This document shows, piece after piece, positions 26,771-35,188 of a stretch of DNA of 44,555 nucleotides. How positions within the stretch are numbered: the stretch's first letter is position 1; each line of letters starts with the position of its first letter. The translations under genes were made by a program, and so were the position numbers. Source of the stretch: Pedobacter sp. V48 (lineage in GTDB: Bacteria > Bacteroidota > Bacteroidia > Sphingobacteriales > Sphingobacteriaceae); NCBI RefSeq assembly GCF_000523515.1, contig NZ_AWRU01000012.1:25128-69682 (forward strand), given 5' to 3'. A model generated the notes under the pieces. It was not told the DNA's origin. It searched no databases and saw only the letters and a program-made list of their open reading frames with translations.

Positions 26771-28981
26771 ATGAATGCATTATCACCATGGGCCATCTCG
26801 GCAAGTGCTGAACTGGCCGGCAATACATCAGCAATAGTTGAACACCATGCAGATCTCTTTATTTTCACAATAAAAAACACCTCGGATTCGATCTGGATAC
26901 AAACCGAATTACCAGGTGGCGGACGCGTTGCTTTCCGTGCAGCTTACAGTCCGGGAGCCGGCCTGAAAATCACAAAAAAAAGTGACATTCAGCAAGATGG
27001 CACAGTTATTTACCTGAGCTCAGCAATAGGCAAACAAAAGGTCAGCATTACCATTGATCAGCGCGAAAAATCCCCGGTGCTTCGCTATACCACCAGTTTA
27101 ACCCCTACAAAAGACCTGATCATACCCAGCTGGCCCAGAGATATTTTGTTTAACGGTAAAAACGATAATGCGGAACAAACTGAAGGAAAAATCCATGCCA
27201 GTCAGTTTGGTACCCGCAGCGGATTCCTTTACCTAAGCCAGAGCAGGCCAAAATCAGCCACCCTGCTCTATCTACAAAATCTAACCGCATTAAACGACTA
27301 TTGTGAGCAGGCCGAAACTTCCCTGGGTGATACAGTCGGCGGCGAGTGGCCAGAACTCGGCTTTTCTTTACCGCCATCAAAAAAGCCCTTGCAAGCTGGC
27401 AAGGAAGTTATCCTTTCTGATGCCTTCATCACTTTCAGCGAAGAAATACCGGATAAAGAGCCGGACATGATAAGACTCTATCTGGACATGCTTGCCAGAA
27501 CTTACCTGCTGCTCCCTAAACCGGATACCGAGTATAAACAGTGGCCGGATATTCTTAACCATGGCCTGAAAGATTTAATAGACAGTCCCGGATGCTGGTC
27601 ACAGGTAGCAGGGCATAAATACTTCAATGCTTACGTAAGCGACTATCAAACTCCACCAGAGATCATGGTGCAACTGGCAGTATTGCTTCCATTACTCGAT
27701 TATGTGGAATGGAGTAAAAAAGAACTGGAAGTCATGAAAACCATAAAGGAAGGTCTGCCCGCCTTTTATGATAAAAAACTAGGTACCATTATGCGCTGGC
27801 TTCCGGCAGCCGAAGATAAACTCGAAGGTGAGGAAGAACAGAAGGTACCAAAAGTAATGGACTCCTGGTACCTGCACCATCCACTATTAAACCTCTCCAG
27901 GCTGGCTTTGAAGGGCGATGAAACGGCAAAAAAACTTTTCCTGGATTCACTGGATTTTGCCATCAGCGTAGCCCGCCATTTTAACTATCAATGGCCGGTA
28001 TTTTATAAAATGGACACCCTGGAGGTAGTTAAAGCAGAAACTGCCGAAGGAAAAGGTGGAGAAAAAGATGTAGCCGGGATATATGCCCATGTGATGCTTC
28101 AGGCCTGGGAGCTGACCGCTGAAAAGCGCTACCTAAATGAAGCGGAAAGAGCTGCCAAAACCTTGCAGGGGTATGGCTTTGATATTTTCTATCAGGCCAA
28201 CAACACCGCATTTTCCGCTGGATCCTTATTGCGTCTGTATAAAATTACCAAAAACCAGTTGTATCTGGAGCTTAGCTATATGTGTCTTGCCGCCATATTC
28301 AGAAATGTACAGCTATGGGACTGCAACTATGGCTATGGCAAGAATTTTCCGAAGTTTTTCTCCCTCTATCCACTCCGGGATGCCCCTTATACGGCTGTTT
28401 ATGAAGAACAGGAAGTCTTCTGTGCCTTTCACGACTATTTAAAACATGCTGAAGATGTCGACATTCTGCCTTCTGTAAGACTGCTCATCGCAGAGTACAT
28501 CCGCTATCTGGTAGACCGGGCTGTATACTATTACCCGACCATGCTGCCAAAAGATATGCTGGAAGAAAAACCAAAAATCGGAGAAGTTGATTCTGAGCTC
28601 TGGATCGCATTGGAAGATCTGCAGGATGGTTGGCTTAAGTCCGGAACTGTAGGCCAGGAGGTCTATGGCGCCGGTAACGCATTTGGCATTTTGCCAAGGC
28701 ATTACCTGCAGATTCCGGACCTGCCGTTCATGGTTTATACCGACTATCCTACCTCAGGATTTAAAGCACAGAAGGGAAAGAACATCAGCTTTAAGATACT
28801 TGGTGATGAAAGGATCAGCTGCAGGATGATGCTGGTGAAAACAGCAAAAAAGAAGATCCCGGAATTTGAAGTAATGCTCAAAGGCAAAAAAAAGCCGCTA
28901 AGAGCCAGATCTGTAGCAAATGGCAATTTGGAATACATCATCGCTGGAAACAGCCAAATAAGCATTCAATTACATGTATAA
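26771..28981 (+). CDS. Unknown 736-aa cytosolic protein with glycosidase-like toroid pattern
   Basis: No signal peptide. Residues about 1-235 are rich in beta strands (a possible beta-sandwich). Residues about 240-640 are helical, with repeated aromatic and Ala-rich helices (for example GIYAHVMLQAWELTAEKRYL and LLRLYKITKNQLYLELSYMC), as seen in alpha/alpha-toroid glycosidases and related proteins. A short beta-rich tail follows. The repeated pattern of a Glu or Asp near the inner end of the helices is suggestive, but I cannot point to catalytic residues. It is the first gene of a tight run with an SDR (15-bp gap), a DUF6766-like protein (2 bp) and CinA (32 bp). I do not recognise a characterised family; carbohydrate processing is inference. 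Confidence 0.8.
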   Translation: MNALSPWAISASAELAGNTSAIVEHHADLFIFTIKNTSDSIWIQTELPGGGRVAFRAAYSPGAGLKITKKSDIQQDGTVIYLSSAIGKQKVSITIDQREKSPVLRYTTSLTPTKDLIIPSWPRDILFNGKNDNAEQTEGKIHASQFGTRSGFLYLSQSRPKSATLLYLQNLTALNDYCEQAETSLGDTVGGEWPELGFSLPPSKKPLQAGKEVILSDAFITFSEEIPDKEPDMIRLYLDMLARTYLLLPKPDTEYKQWPDILNHGLKDLIDSPGCWSQVAGHKYFNAYVSDYQTPPEIMVQLAVLLPLLDYVEWSKKELEVMKTIKEGLPAFYDKKLGTIMRWLPAAEDKLEGEEEQKVPKVMDSWYLHHPLLNLSRLALKGDETAKKLFLDSLDFAISVARHFNYQWPVFYKMDTLEVVKAETAEGKGGEKDVAGIYAHVMLQAWELTAEKRYLNEAERAAKTLQGYGFDIFYQANNTAFSAGSLLRLYKITKNQLYLELSYMCLAAIFRNVQLWDCNYGYGKNFPKFFSLYPLRDAPYTAVYEEQEVFCAFHDYLKHAEDVDILPSVRLLIAEYIRYLVDRAVYYYPTMLPKDMLEEKPKIGEVDSELWIALEDLQDGWLKSGTVGQEVYGAGNAFGILPRHYLQIPDLPFMVYTDYPTSGFKAQKGKNISFKILGDERISCRMMLVKTAKKKIPEFEVMLKGKKKPLRARSVANGNLEYIIAGNSQISIQLHV

Positions 28982-28996
28982 ACTAATAAACTTTAT

Positions 28997-29755
28997 ATGG
29001 ACTCATTAGCAGATTATCTACCTATATCAGTCAAAGGGAAAAGAATACTCATCACCGGTGGAACAACAGGCATCGGACGGGCGACCGCAATCCTGCTGGC
29101 TTCACAAGGCGCCAGGATCATGATCTTCGGCCGTCAGCAACAGCCACTGGATGAAACAATGGAAGCCATCATCGGGCTGGATACAGAAACAGAATGCTTC
29201 GGCATGATCGCCGATGTGGCTGATCAAAAAGACATCAATAGGATATTTGAAATGGTAGACAGCCAGTTCAATGGCCTGGACATACTGATCAATAACGCTG
29301 CATTACCCTATGAAAGCATCATGGACGGAACATACCAGGACTGGCAATACCTCATCAACACCAACCTGCTGGGTTATATGGCCTGCTGTAATGAAGCTGT
29401 AAAACGCATGAAAGAAAACATTTCAAGTCATATTGTCAACATCGGTTCGATCAGCGCCGACGAGCGTGCCAAAGACAGCTCGGTATACGTAGCTACCAAA
29501 GCAGGGATCCAGGGCTTCAACGAGTCTTTAAGAAAAGAAGTGAATGAACTTGGGATTAAGGTAAGCCTGATTGAACCAGGATTGGTAGGATCGGACATGA
29601 TCGAAGAAGATTCAGATGAACAGCGTAAAAAAATTGCAGCGATGGAAATGCTCAAAGCTGAAGATATCGCCATGAGCATATTATACTGCCTCTCTCAGCC
29701 ACAGCGATGTGATGTCATTACCCTACAGATCAGACCTCGCCTGCAAATCATCTAA
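28997..29755 (+). CDS. Short-chain dehydrogenase/reductase (classical SDR)
   Basis: A 252-residue complete classical SDR. Cofactor motif TGGTTGIG (residues 20-27); NNAAL in the central strand; Ser151 in NIGSISADE; catalytic Tyr164 and Lys168 in SSVYVATKAG. FGRQQQ at the end of the second strand, with Arg, favours NADPH. It should reduce or oxidise a carbonyl/alcohol pair; the substrate is unknown. Tight spacing to the glycosidase-like protein before it and the DUF6766-like gene after it indicates one operon. In contrast to the two broken SDRs at 24011 and 25418, this copy is intact. Confidence 0.93.
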   Translation: MDSLADYLPISVKGKRILITGGTTGIGRATAILLASQGARIMIFGRQQQPLDETMEAIIGLDTETECFGMIADVADQKDINRIFEMVDSQFNGLDILINNAALPYESIMDGTYQDWQYLINTNLLGYMACCNEAVKRMKENISSHIVNIGSISADERAKDSSVYVATKAGIQGFNESLRKEVNELGIKVSLIEPGLVGSDMIEEDSDEQRKKIAAMEMLKAEDIAMSILYCLSQPQRCDVITLQIRPRLQII

Positions 29756-29757
29756 CC

Positions 29758-30429
29758 ATGAAACCAAGAGCAAAAAGATACCCCTATTTCTACAGAAACG
29801 GATTGACCATCGTATTCCTGACCTTATTCATTGCCACTTTGATGGCACAGGCACTCACCGGCTGGAAGAAGCACAATCAGGATCTGAACGAAGACCATGC
29901 ACCTGAAATTGGATTAACGACCTATCTGCAAAGCGGGCACTTCATTTCCGCTACCTTCGAAAACTTCGAGAGCGAATTCCTACAGATGGCCTTATATGTT
30001 TTACTAACTGTCTCCTTGCGCCAGATCGGTTCAGCAGAGTCCAAAAGCCTGGATGAGCCCGAAGAGGTAGACCGGGAACCAAAGCGATCAAAAGATGCAC
30101 CCTTGGCAGTACGAAAAGGGGGATGGATACTGAAGCTGTACAGCAATTCACTTTCCATTTGCTTCGCCATATTGTTCCTGGCCAGCTGGGCCATGCACCT
30201 GTACGGCAGCTGGCAAAACCATAATGTCGAACAATTGGCCAAACAGCTACCAACCGAAAGCGTAACAGCTTACCTGGGACAAGCTGAATTCTGGTTTGAA
30301 ACCTTTCAAAATTGGCAAAGCGAATTCCTTTCAGTCGCTTCTATTGTATTCCTGACCATCTACCTGAGACAACAAGGCTCTCCAGAATCCAAACCAGTGG
30401 ATGCCCCTGATATGGAAACCGGAAAATAA
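29758..30429 (+). CDS. DUF6766-like membrane protein with internal duplication
   Basis: A 223-residue protein in two similar halves, each with two hydrophobic segments. Half one ends HFISATFENFESEFLQMALY and LRQIGSAESKSLDEP. Half two ends FWFETFQNWQSEFLSVASIV and LRQQGSPESKPVDAP. This is a clear tandem repeat. The signature TF.N..SEFL and LRQ.GS.ESK is that of the DUF6766 family. Helices lie near residues 15-35, 70-88, 128-148 and 183-203. It starts two bases after the SDR stop, so it is translationally linked to it. Function unknown. It probably sits in the inner membrane with the two loop-helix repeats facing the same side. Confidence 0.83.
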   Translation: MKPRAKRYPYFYRNGLTIVFLTLFIATLMAQALTGWKKHNQDLNEDHAPEIGLTTYLQSGHFISATFENFESEFLQMALYVLLTVSLRQIGSAESKSLDEPEEVDREPKRSKDAPLAVRKGGWILKLYSNSLSICFAILFLASWAMHLYGSWQNHNVEQLAKQLPTESVTAYLGQAEFWFETFQNWQSEFLSVASIVFLTIYLRQQGSPESKPVDAPDMETGK

Positions 30430-30461
30430 CCGATTATATTGATTAACAGCAACAACACTCC

Positions 30462-30962
30462 ATGAAAAAAGGCATTGATAACATAGACCTAAAACGATGC
30501 GGTAAATTACTGATCCAACATCAGCTGACCATCGCCTTTGCCGAAAGCGCGACCGCCGGTCGTATCTGCGCTGAATTCGCACTAATACCAGATGCAGGGA
30601 AATTTCTTAAAGGTGGGATCGTCTGCTATGATGCAGACTTGAAATGCAGTTTATTGGATGTACCCGAGCAACAGCTCAAAGAATTTACACCTGAATCCCA
30701 GACTGTCACCCGGTCAATTACAAAAGGAATTCAAAAACTCATCCCAGCCGACATTCACATCGGCTGTACCGGCCTCACCGCACCTGGCGGAAGCGAAACA
30801 CCCTCAAAACCCGTTGGCACTATGTTCCTTTATGGAATACAGGGTCATCGGGAAATGCTCGAGGAAAGAATCGTCTTTCAAGGCAATCCGCATGAGATTG
30901 TCTCACAGACAATTACCTTTCTCGCCAGGCACCTGAATGAATACTTCAAGGGTTTAAAATAG
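30462..30962 (+). CDS. CinA C-terminal family protein (nicotinamide-nucleotide amidase type)
   Basis: A 166-residue stand-alone CinA C-terminal domain, the size of PncC. The catalytic block reads AESATAG with Ser29 where most members have AESCTGG. GGIVCYD, CTGLTAPGGSETPSKPVGTM and the helical end with SQTITFLARHL are all present. PncC-type enzymes hydrolyse NMN to nicotinate mononucleotide and ammonia, salvaging pyridine nucleotides. It is the last gene of the operon starting at 26771. Its 3' end is overlapped by a convergent minus-strand gene. A broken second copy lies at 33190-33563. Confidence 0.88.
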   Translation: MKKGIDNIDLKRCGKLLIQHQLTIAFAESATAGRICAEFALIPDAGKFLKGGIVCYDADLKCSLLDVPEQQLKEFTPESQTVTRSITKGIQKLIPADIHIGCTGLTAPGGSETPSKPVGTMFLYGIQGHREMLEERIVFQGNPHEIVSQTITFLARHLNEYFKGLK

Positions 30963-31198
30963 TCAGCTCCATCAGGATTAGCATAATGGTAAAGAGCTGA
31001 CTCAATCATCGGGAGAATTTGATTTTTCCTTTGGATGCTGGCCAAATATTCCCCTGCCCTGCACAGGCCAATAGTAATTGCCAAGCCCTCATCACCTGTC
31101 TCTTTTAATATTTCATCGGCAATCTCCACAGCTTTCTCACGGATCTGCTTCGGCTGGATTTTATAAGATGGCGGGTGATCTCCTTTAGCCCATCGCAT
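30878..31198 (-). CDS. Small protein overlapping cinA on the opposite strand
   Basis: I start at the ATG at 31198, which follows AAAGGTGGAATT, and not at an upstream in-frame start. The first 60 residues (MRWAKGDHPPSYKIQPKQIR, KAVEIADEILKE, DEGLAITIGLCRAGEYL) follow a pattern found in small bacterial proteins (W.K.D.P.S.K...IR.KA.EIA...L.E...EG.AI.I...A). No function is known for these. The frame stays open past the expected end and runs 85 bases into the 3' end of cinA, antisense to it; that last part shadows cinA and is probably not a conserved piece of the protein. Confidence 0.6.
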   Translation of the reverse strand: MRWAKGDHPPSYKIQPKQIREKAVEIADEILKETGDEGLAITIGLCRAGEYLASIQRKNQILPMIESALYHYANPDGADYFKPLKYSFRCLARKVIVCETISCGLP

Positions 31199-31389
31199 AA
31201 TTCCACCTTTTTTTAAAAAAAATAACAAGGAATATGTTTCCACTGTTTTGTGGACTTCTACAGCGATGAAGTCCCCATAAAATAACCTGATCAATCGTCG
31301 CTACACAACACCTGAAAAGATTAATTTTAAAGAATATTTTGTACCTTGCCGGTAGAATGGCAATCGGGTTGTTCTTATACTCCTTTCTT

Positions 31390-31749
31390 ATGGAACGAAT
31401 CGTCATTCAAGAAACCGATCCAGCAGTGCTGGAAGTATTAGACATCTCACTTACCGAAGCCGGGTTCGAGGTGCATGCTACCGACCACTGTGCACCTGAC
31501 TTCCTGGACATCATCGCAGCCAAACAACCCCACCTGGTGGTACTGGACTTCAAACTCAGCGGGAAAGAAGCCATTGAAGTATGCAATCAAATCAAACAGC
31601 GCTTTCCACATTTGCCCATAATTGCAGTCAGCTGTAACTATAACATAAACCAGGACTATGAACGCCATGGCTTTGACGACTATATCCGCAAACCATTTGA
31701 CCTGGATTTACTCGTAAAAATCCTGCGTAAACATATTCCAAAAGTCTAA
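31390..31749 (+). CDS. Stand-alone response regulator receiver
   Basis: A complete 119-residue single-domain receiver starting at the ATG at 31390. Phospho-acceptor Asp53 (LVVLDFKLSG), Ser81 in the AVSC position, Lys101 in YIRKPFDLDLL. The acidic pocket is unusual: the N-terminal strand reads RIVIQETD, so Glu8 and Asp10 replace the normal Asp pair. No output domain is present. It is nearly a copy of the partial receiver at 2-238 and of the dead one at 4008-4398. It may act in a phosphorelay with one of the kinases at 500 or 37780, but no partner is adjacent. Confidence 0.9.
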   Translation: MERIVIQETDPAVLEVLDISLTEAGFEVHATDHCAPDFLDIIAAKQPHLVVLDFKLSGKEAIEVCNQIKQRFPHLPIIAVSCNYNINQDYERHGFDDYIRKPFDLDLLVKILRKHIPKV

Positions 31750-31891
31750 TCCATCCAGCACTTTAAGGGGACTCTAAGGCGGCTAGCGATCAATAGCAAA
31801 GCTGCACAAATCAAACGCGTTAGAAAATCGCGGTATTTCTAAACAGAATGGCTCGATTACTGTGATATCCATCATCAACCTGAAGATTGTT

Positions 31892-32110
31892 ATGCAGGAA
31901 AAAAATGAGCCCAACGATTTTGAGAAACGATTCCACGAATGTGACGCCAAGTTCAACACGATATTTGATCTCACCACTGTAGCCTCGAAGATCATCAGGT
32001 CTGACCTGACTATATTAAAGGTCAATAAAGCATTTTGCGAACTGTTAGGTTATCTGCCCGAACTGCATCGCTCAGGCATCAAAACTAAAGAACCATCCTT
32101 ATTCAAGGAG
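31892..32110 (+). pseudogene. PAS domain fragment
   Basis: The frame from MQEKNEPNDFEKRF reads FNTIFDLTTVASKIIRSDLT and ILKVNKAFCELLGYLPE, the N-terminal half of a PAS domain at the start of a kinase. After about 70 residues homology is lost. The rest of the frame runs antisense through the acidic gene at 32133-32546. No kinase part follows, so this is a truncated leftover. Confidence 0.6.
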
Positions 32111-32132
32111 CCACTGGTCCAAACTCCGGCGC

Positions 32133-32546
32133 TCAGGATTGATCCGGATTGTCTTTTACCGGATACCCTTCCTCATCCAAGTCATCCCGGTCATCTTCCG
32201 CAGTCCTTGCCAGAAATTCATCTTCAGTCGTAAGTATCACACTTTCTCCGTTGTCTACATGCATCCCAAGATCATCTAACTCCGATTCCGCCTGCTCAGT
32301 CTTGTTTGAATACTCATCCCCCACATAAGGATTCGCCTCATCATAATCTGAATTTGAATCGGCACCATTATCTGAAGGGGTTTCATAAGGGAGCGGGTGA
32401 TCATAGGCAGTATCCTTATCTGTTACATCTACCTCAAAGGTATTTCTTTCTTCATCGAAAGATAGGTTATCAAAATCTTTATTTTCCTCAAGGCCCTTAT
32501 TGTTGAGTTTATCTTTCTCTTTATTATGATCTCCACTTGTTTCCAT
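32133..32546 (-). CDS. Acidic, probably disordered protein
   Basis: I start at METSGDHNKEKDKLNNK (ATG at 32546); upstream in-frame codons have no supporting leader. The 137 residues are highly acidic with many Asp, Glu, Asn and Tyr (SDYDEANPYVGDEYSN, EDDRDDLDEEGYPVKDNP) and no hydrophobic core. It has no recognised family. It is the longest of four acidic small proteins in the window. Function unknown. Confidence 0.6.
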   Translation of the reverse strand: METSGDHNKEKDKLNNKGLEENKDFDNLSFDEERNTFEVDVTDKDTAYDHPLPYETPSDNGADSNSDYDEANPYVGDEYSNKTEQAESELDDLGMHVDNGESVILTTEDEFLARTAEDDRDDLDEEGYPVKDNPDQS

Positions 32547-32819
32547 ATCTATCCATTTTGTCAGTAAAACACTGCTCCTTGAGATTTGTTTCAATTCATA
32601 AAGATGAATTCTTACAGCCGAGTTTATGGATCGTAACTTTTTCAGTACTTTCCAGCTGTCGGGAGAGGTGGGTATCAGCAAATACGTTTTTGTTGATTCC
32701 CTAGATCTTCCTTCAGCAAAGCAGTCCAGCATTGTTTAGTCCGGTTTGCCTTAAAAATTACAAGTATGTAAAACTATTTTAATGAACTGATTGTTGAAAT
32801 AATATTAAATCTTACCGAC

Positions 32820-33002
32820 ATGAAATCGACTGTTATAAAAAAAGCAAAGGCCCCCACACCCGGCAGCGCTGTTCCCCTCAGTAAGACTCCCGCTTATTAC
32901 TTTCACCCAGATGAGGACTTTAAGGAAGATTACGATTGGGAAAAAAACAGAGTGAGTTTAAAAAAAAATACTCACAATACCGATAAAATCGTATTGCGTT
33001 AA
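32820..33002 (+). CDS. Small hypothetical protein (60 aa)
   Basis: The frame starts MKSTVIKKAKAPTPGSAVPL and continues with an acidic, aromatic stretch (YYFHPDEDFKEDYDWEKN) and a basic end. It has no membrane segment or signal peptide. It fills an otherwise empty gap, and its composition is protein-like. I recognise no family. Confidence 0.45.
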   Translation: MKSTVIKKAKAPTPGSAVPLSKTPAYYFHPDEDFKEDYDWEKNRVSLKKNTHNTDKIVLR

Positions 33003-33189
33003 CCGTACATACCGATCCAGATATTCTGCAAACGATGCCAGAGTCATTACCAGAAAAGCGATTTGTTTAACTGATAAGCACGCTAACGGAAAGATCCGCA
33101 ACCATTGGCGCCTATCAGCGCCCAAGTGCGCACATTAGAGAGAGCGAACGCGTCATTATGAGGTCGAAAACGGCAAAAGGGACTTAGTG

Positions 33190-33563
33190 GTGCCAGATGC
33201 AGGCAGATTTCTTAAAGAGGGATCGTCTGTTATGATGCAGACTTGAAATGCAATTTACTGAATGTTCCCGAGCAACAGCTCAAAGAATTTACCCCTGAAT
33301 CCGAAACCATCCGGTCAACTACAACAGGAATTCAAAAACTCATCCCAGCCGACATTCTCATCGGCTGTACCGGACTCATTTGGGGGAAGCGAACACCGTA
33401 CAAACCCGTCGGCACCATGTTTCCTTCCTGGAATACAAGGCCAGCGCAGGTGCTCGACGAAAGGATCGTCCTGCAAGGCCATCCACAAGAGATTGTATCG
33501 CAGACAATCACTTTTCTCGCCACGCACCTGCATGAATACTTGAAAAGCTTGATAACTAAATAA
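33190..33563 (+). pseudogene. Broken second copy of the CinA family gene
   Basis: The sequence parallels 30589-30962 closely. VPDAGRFLKE is followed by a frameshift (bases lost in the GGTGGGATC region), then NVPEQQLKEFTPESET, GIQKLIPADILIGCTGL, KPVGTMF and SQTITFLATHLHEYLKSL, with further small shifts at the APGGSETPS segment, which here reads IWGKRTPY. The N-terminal third with the AESATAG catalytic block is absent. The nucleotide match to the intact gene is high over the common part, so the duplication is not ancient. It is not functional. Confidence 0.85.
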
Positions 33564-33590
33564 TTAAAGACATTTGACAACTGAACCCTA

Positions 33591-35153
33591 TCAGGGCTGC
33601 TTGTCATAACTAATGATCACCATTTCCAAGTCTATCGTCGCGGGCCCGGTCAGCACTTTACCTGAGACATCAAACCTTCCACCATGACAGGGACAATCCC
33701 AGCTTTGCTCAGCAGCATTAAACTGAACTATACAGCCTGCATGCGTACAGATTGGATTTAGTGCAGTTACCTTTCCAGCATCGTCCTTATAGATCGCCAA
33801 CTTTTTCCCTTCAAAATCCACCAGCTTTCCCTCACCTGATTTAAGGTCGGTAAGCGCCTGCAGATGAGAAGAAGAAAACCGATCGGCAATAAAATGCCAG
33901 GCAACGTCCGCATTTTCCTTTATAAACTCCGTAAACCCTGCCACAGGTTTCATGCGCGAAGGGCTAAACAAACTGGCATATTTATTATCCTTTCCCAACA
34001 CCAGATCTGAAATGATCTTTGCCGAAAGTGTTCCGAATATCATTCCATTACCATTAAAGCCAGTGGCCACAAAAGTCCCCTCAGCACCCGGCAACTGCCC
34101 GATATAAGGTAATCCATCCACCGGGACATAGTACTGGGATGACCATTGGTAAACCACAGATTCCACCGCATAGTACTGACCAGCATAATCCTTTAAACGC
34201 TGAAACGCTCCTTCAGGTTCATCGTGACCGGTTTTATGATCTTCACCACCCACAATTAAATACGGCTGCCCTCCAATCACATGTGTACGGAAATAATGAT
34301 AAGGTTCCTGCATGTCATAAGCCAGCCCATCAGGATAATTTCCGTCCTTTAATTTCAAACCAAGTACATAACTGCGGTAAGGCGCATTCCTCAAACTCAT
34401 CAGGTTTACTCCCGGAGGGACATGCGTCGCATAACATATTTTTTTCGCGCGGATCACGCCGGAATCAGATTTTGCGGTATAGATACCGTCTTCAAAACTG
34501 CTTTCCCGGATCCTCGTGTTATCCTGCAATACGCCACCAAGCTGAATGAACTCCGCCAGGAGCCCATTGATGTATTTTAAAGGATGAAACTGCCCTTGCC
34601 CCTCAAAACGGATCACCGAATCAAAAGGCACCGGCACCAGGTTTTCATTGGCAGGCTTCACCGAAATTCCAGCCCGCTGAGAAGCTTCCAGAATTTTCTG
34701 CAACTGCTTAGTTTCGTTCTCATTCTCCGCATACAGCCAGGCAGATTTGGATTCCAGGTCGCAATCGATGTCCAGCTCTTTTACAAAATGCTCAATCATT
34801 GCCATCGCCTCTTTGCCGCCCACGGCGAGTAATTTAGCTGCCTGCTCCCCGAAATCACTTTCCACCTCCGGATAGGTCGCATCAAAAAAAGTATTCAAAT
34901 GCGCAGAAGTACCTCCGGTTGTTCCAAAGCCAGGCTGTCTCGCTTCTGCAATCAAACAGGAAAGCCCGGCACGTTGCAAAAACAAAGCAGTCGTGATCCC
35001 GGTAATACCCGCTCCTACAACCAGGAAATCGTAGATCATGCTGGTTTCAGTTATACCAGCACTTAATTTATCACCAGTAAAGTCCGCAGCTTCTTGCCAC
35101 GGGCTGTTGTTTATACTGTCTCTTAAAGCGGAATTCTGTTTTCTGTTTTCCAT
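33591..35153 (-). CDS. FAD-dependent oxidoreductase with C-terminal Rieske domain
   Basis: About 520 residues. DFLVVGAGITGITTALFL is the FAD-binding GxGxxG motif of the DAO family, near the N-terminus. IAEARQPGFGTTGGTSAHLN is typical of glycine oxidase-like and Rieske-fused members. The C-terminal 90 residues form a Rieske [2Fe-2S] domain with ligands Cys471, His473, Cys489 and His492 (CTHAGC ... CPCHGG) plus the extra cysteine pair. No signal peptide, so cytosolic. It should oxidise an amine or other small substrate and pass electrons through the cluster. It is last in an operon with a GH130 enzyme and an unknown protein. The start is the ATG at 35153; one six bases earlier is also possible. 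Confidence 0.92.
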   Translation of the reverse strand: MENRKQNSALRDSINNSPWQEAADFTGDKLSAGITETSMIYDFLVVGAGITGITTALFLQRAGLSCLIAEARQPGFGTTGGTSAHLNTFFDATYPEVESDFGEQAAKLLAVGGKEAMAMIEHFVKELDIDCDLESKSAWLYAENENETKQLQKILEASQRAGISVKPANENLVPVPFDSVIRFEGQGQFHPLKYINGLLAEFIQLGGVLQDNTRIRESSFEDGIYTAKSDSGVIRAKKICYATHVPPGVNLMSLRNAPYRSYVLGLKLKDGNYPDGLAYDMQEPYHYFRTHVIGGQPYLIVGGEDHKTGHDEPEGAFQRLKDYAGQYYAVESVVYQWSSQYYVPVDGLPYIGQLPGAEGTFVATGFNGNGMIFGTLSAKIISDLVLGKDNKYASLFSPSRMKPVAGFTEFIKENADVAWHFIADRFSSSHLQALTDLKSGEGKLVDFEGKKLAIYKDDAGKVTALNPICTHAGCIVQFNAAEQSWDCPCHGGRFDVSGKVLTGPATIDLEMVIISYDKQP

Positions 35154-35188
35154 TATCATCAGTTTAGGATATATATTATCGACTTAGA

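Noticed and set aside
32547..32732. Upstream extension of the acidic protein gene
   Set aside because: The added 62 residues are basic and unlike the rest, and the internal ATG at 32546 has a normal leader.
33332..33607. Minus-strand frame across the broken cinA copy
   Set aside because: It shadows the cinA remnant; the same shadow appears behind the intact cinA gene.
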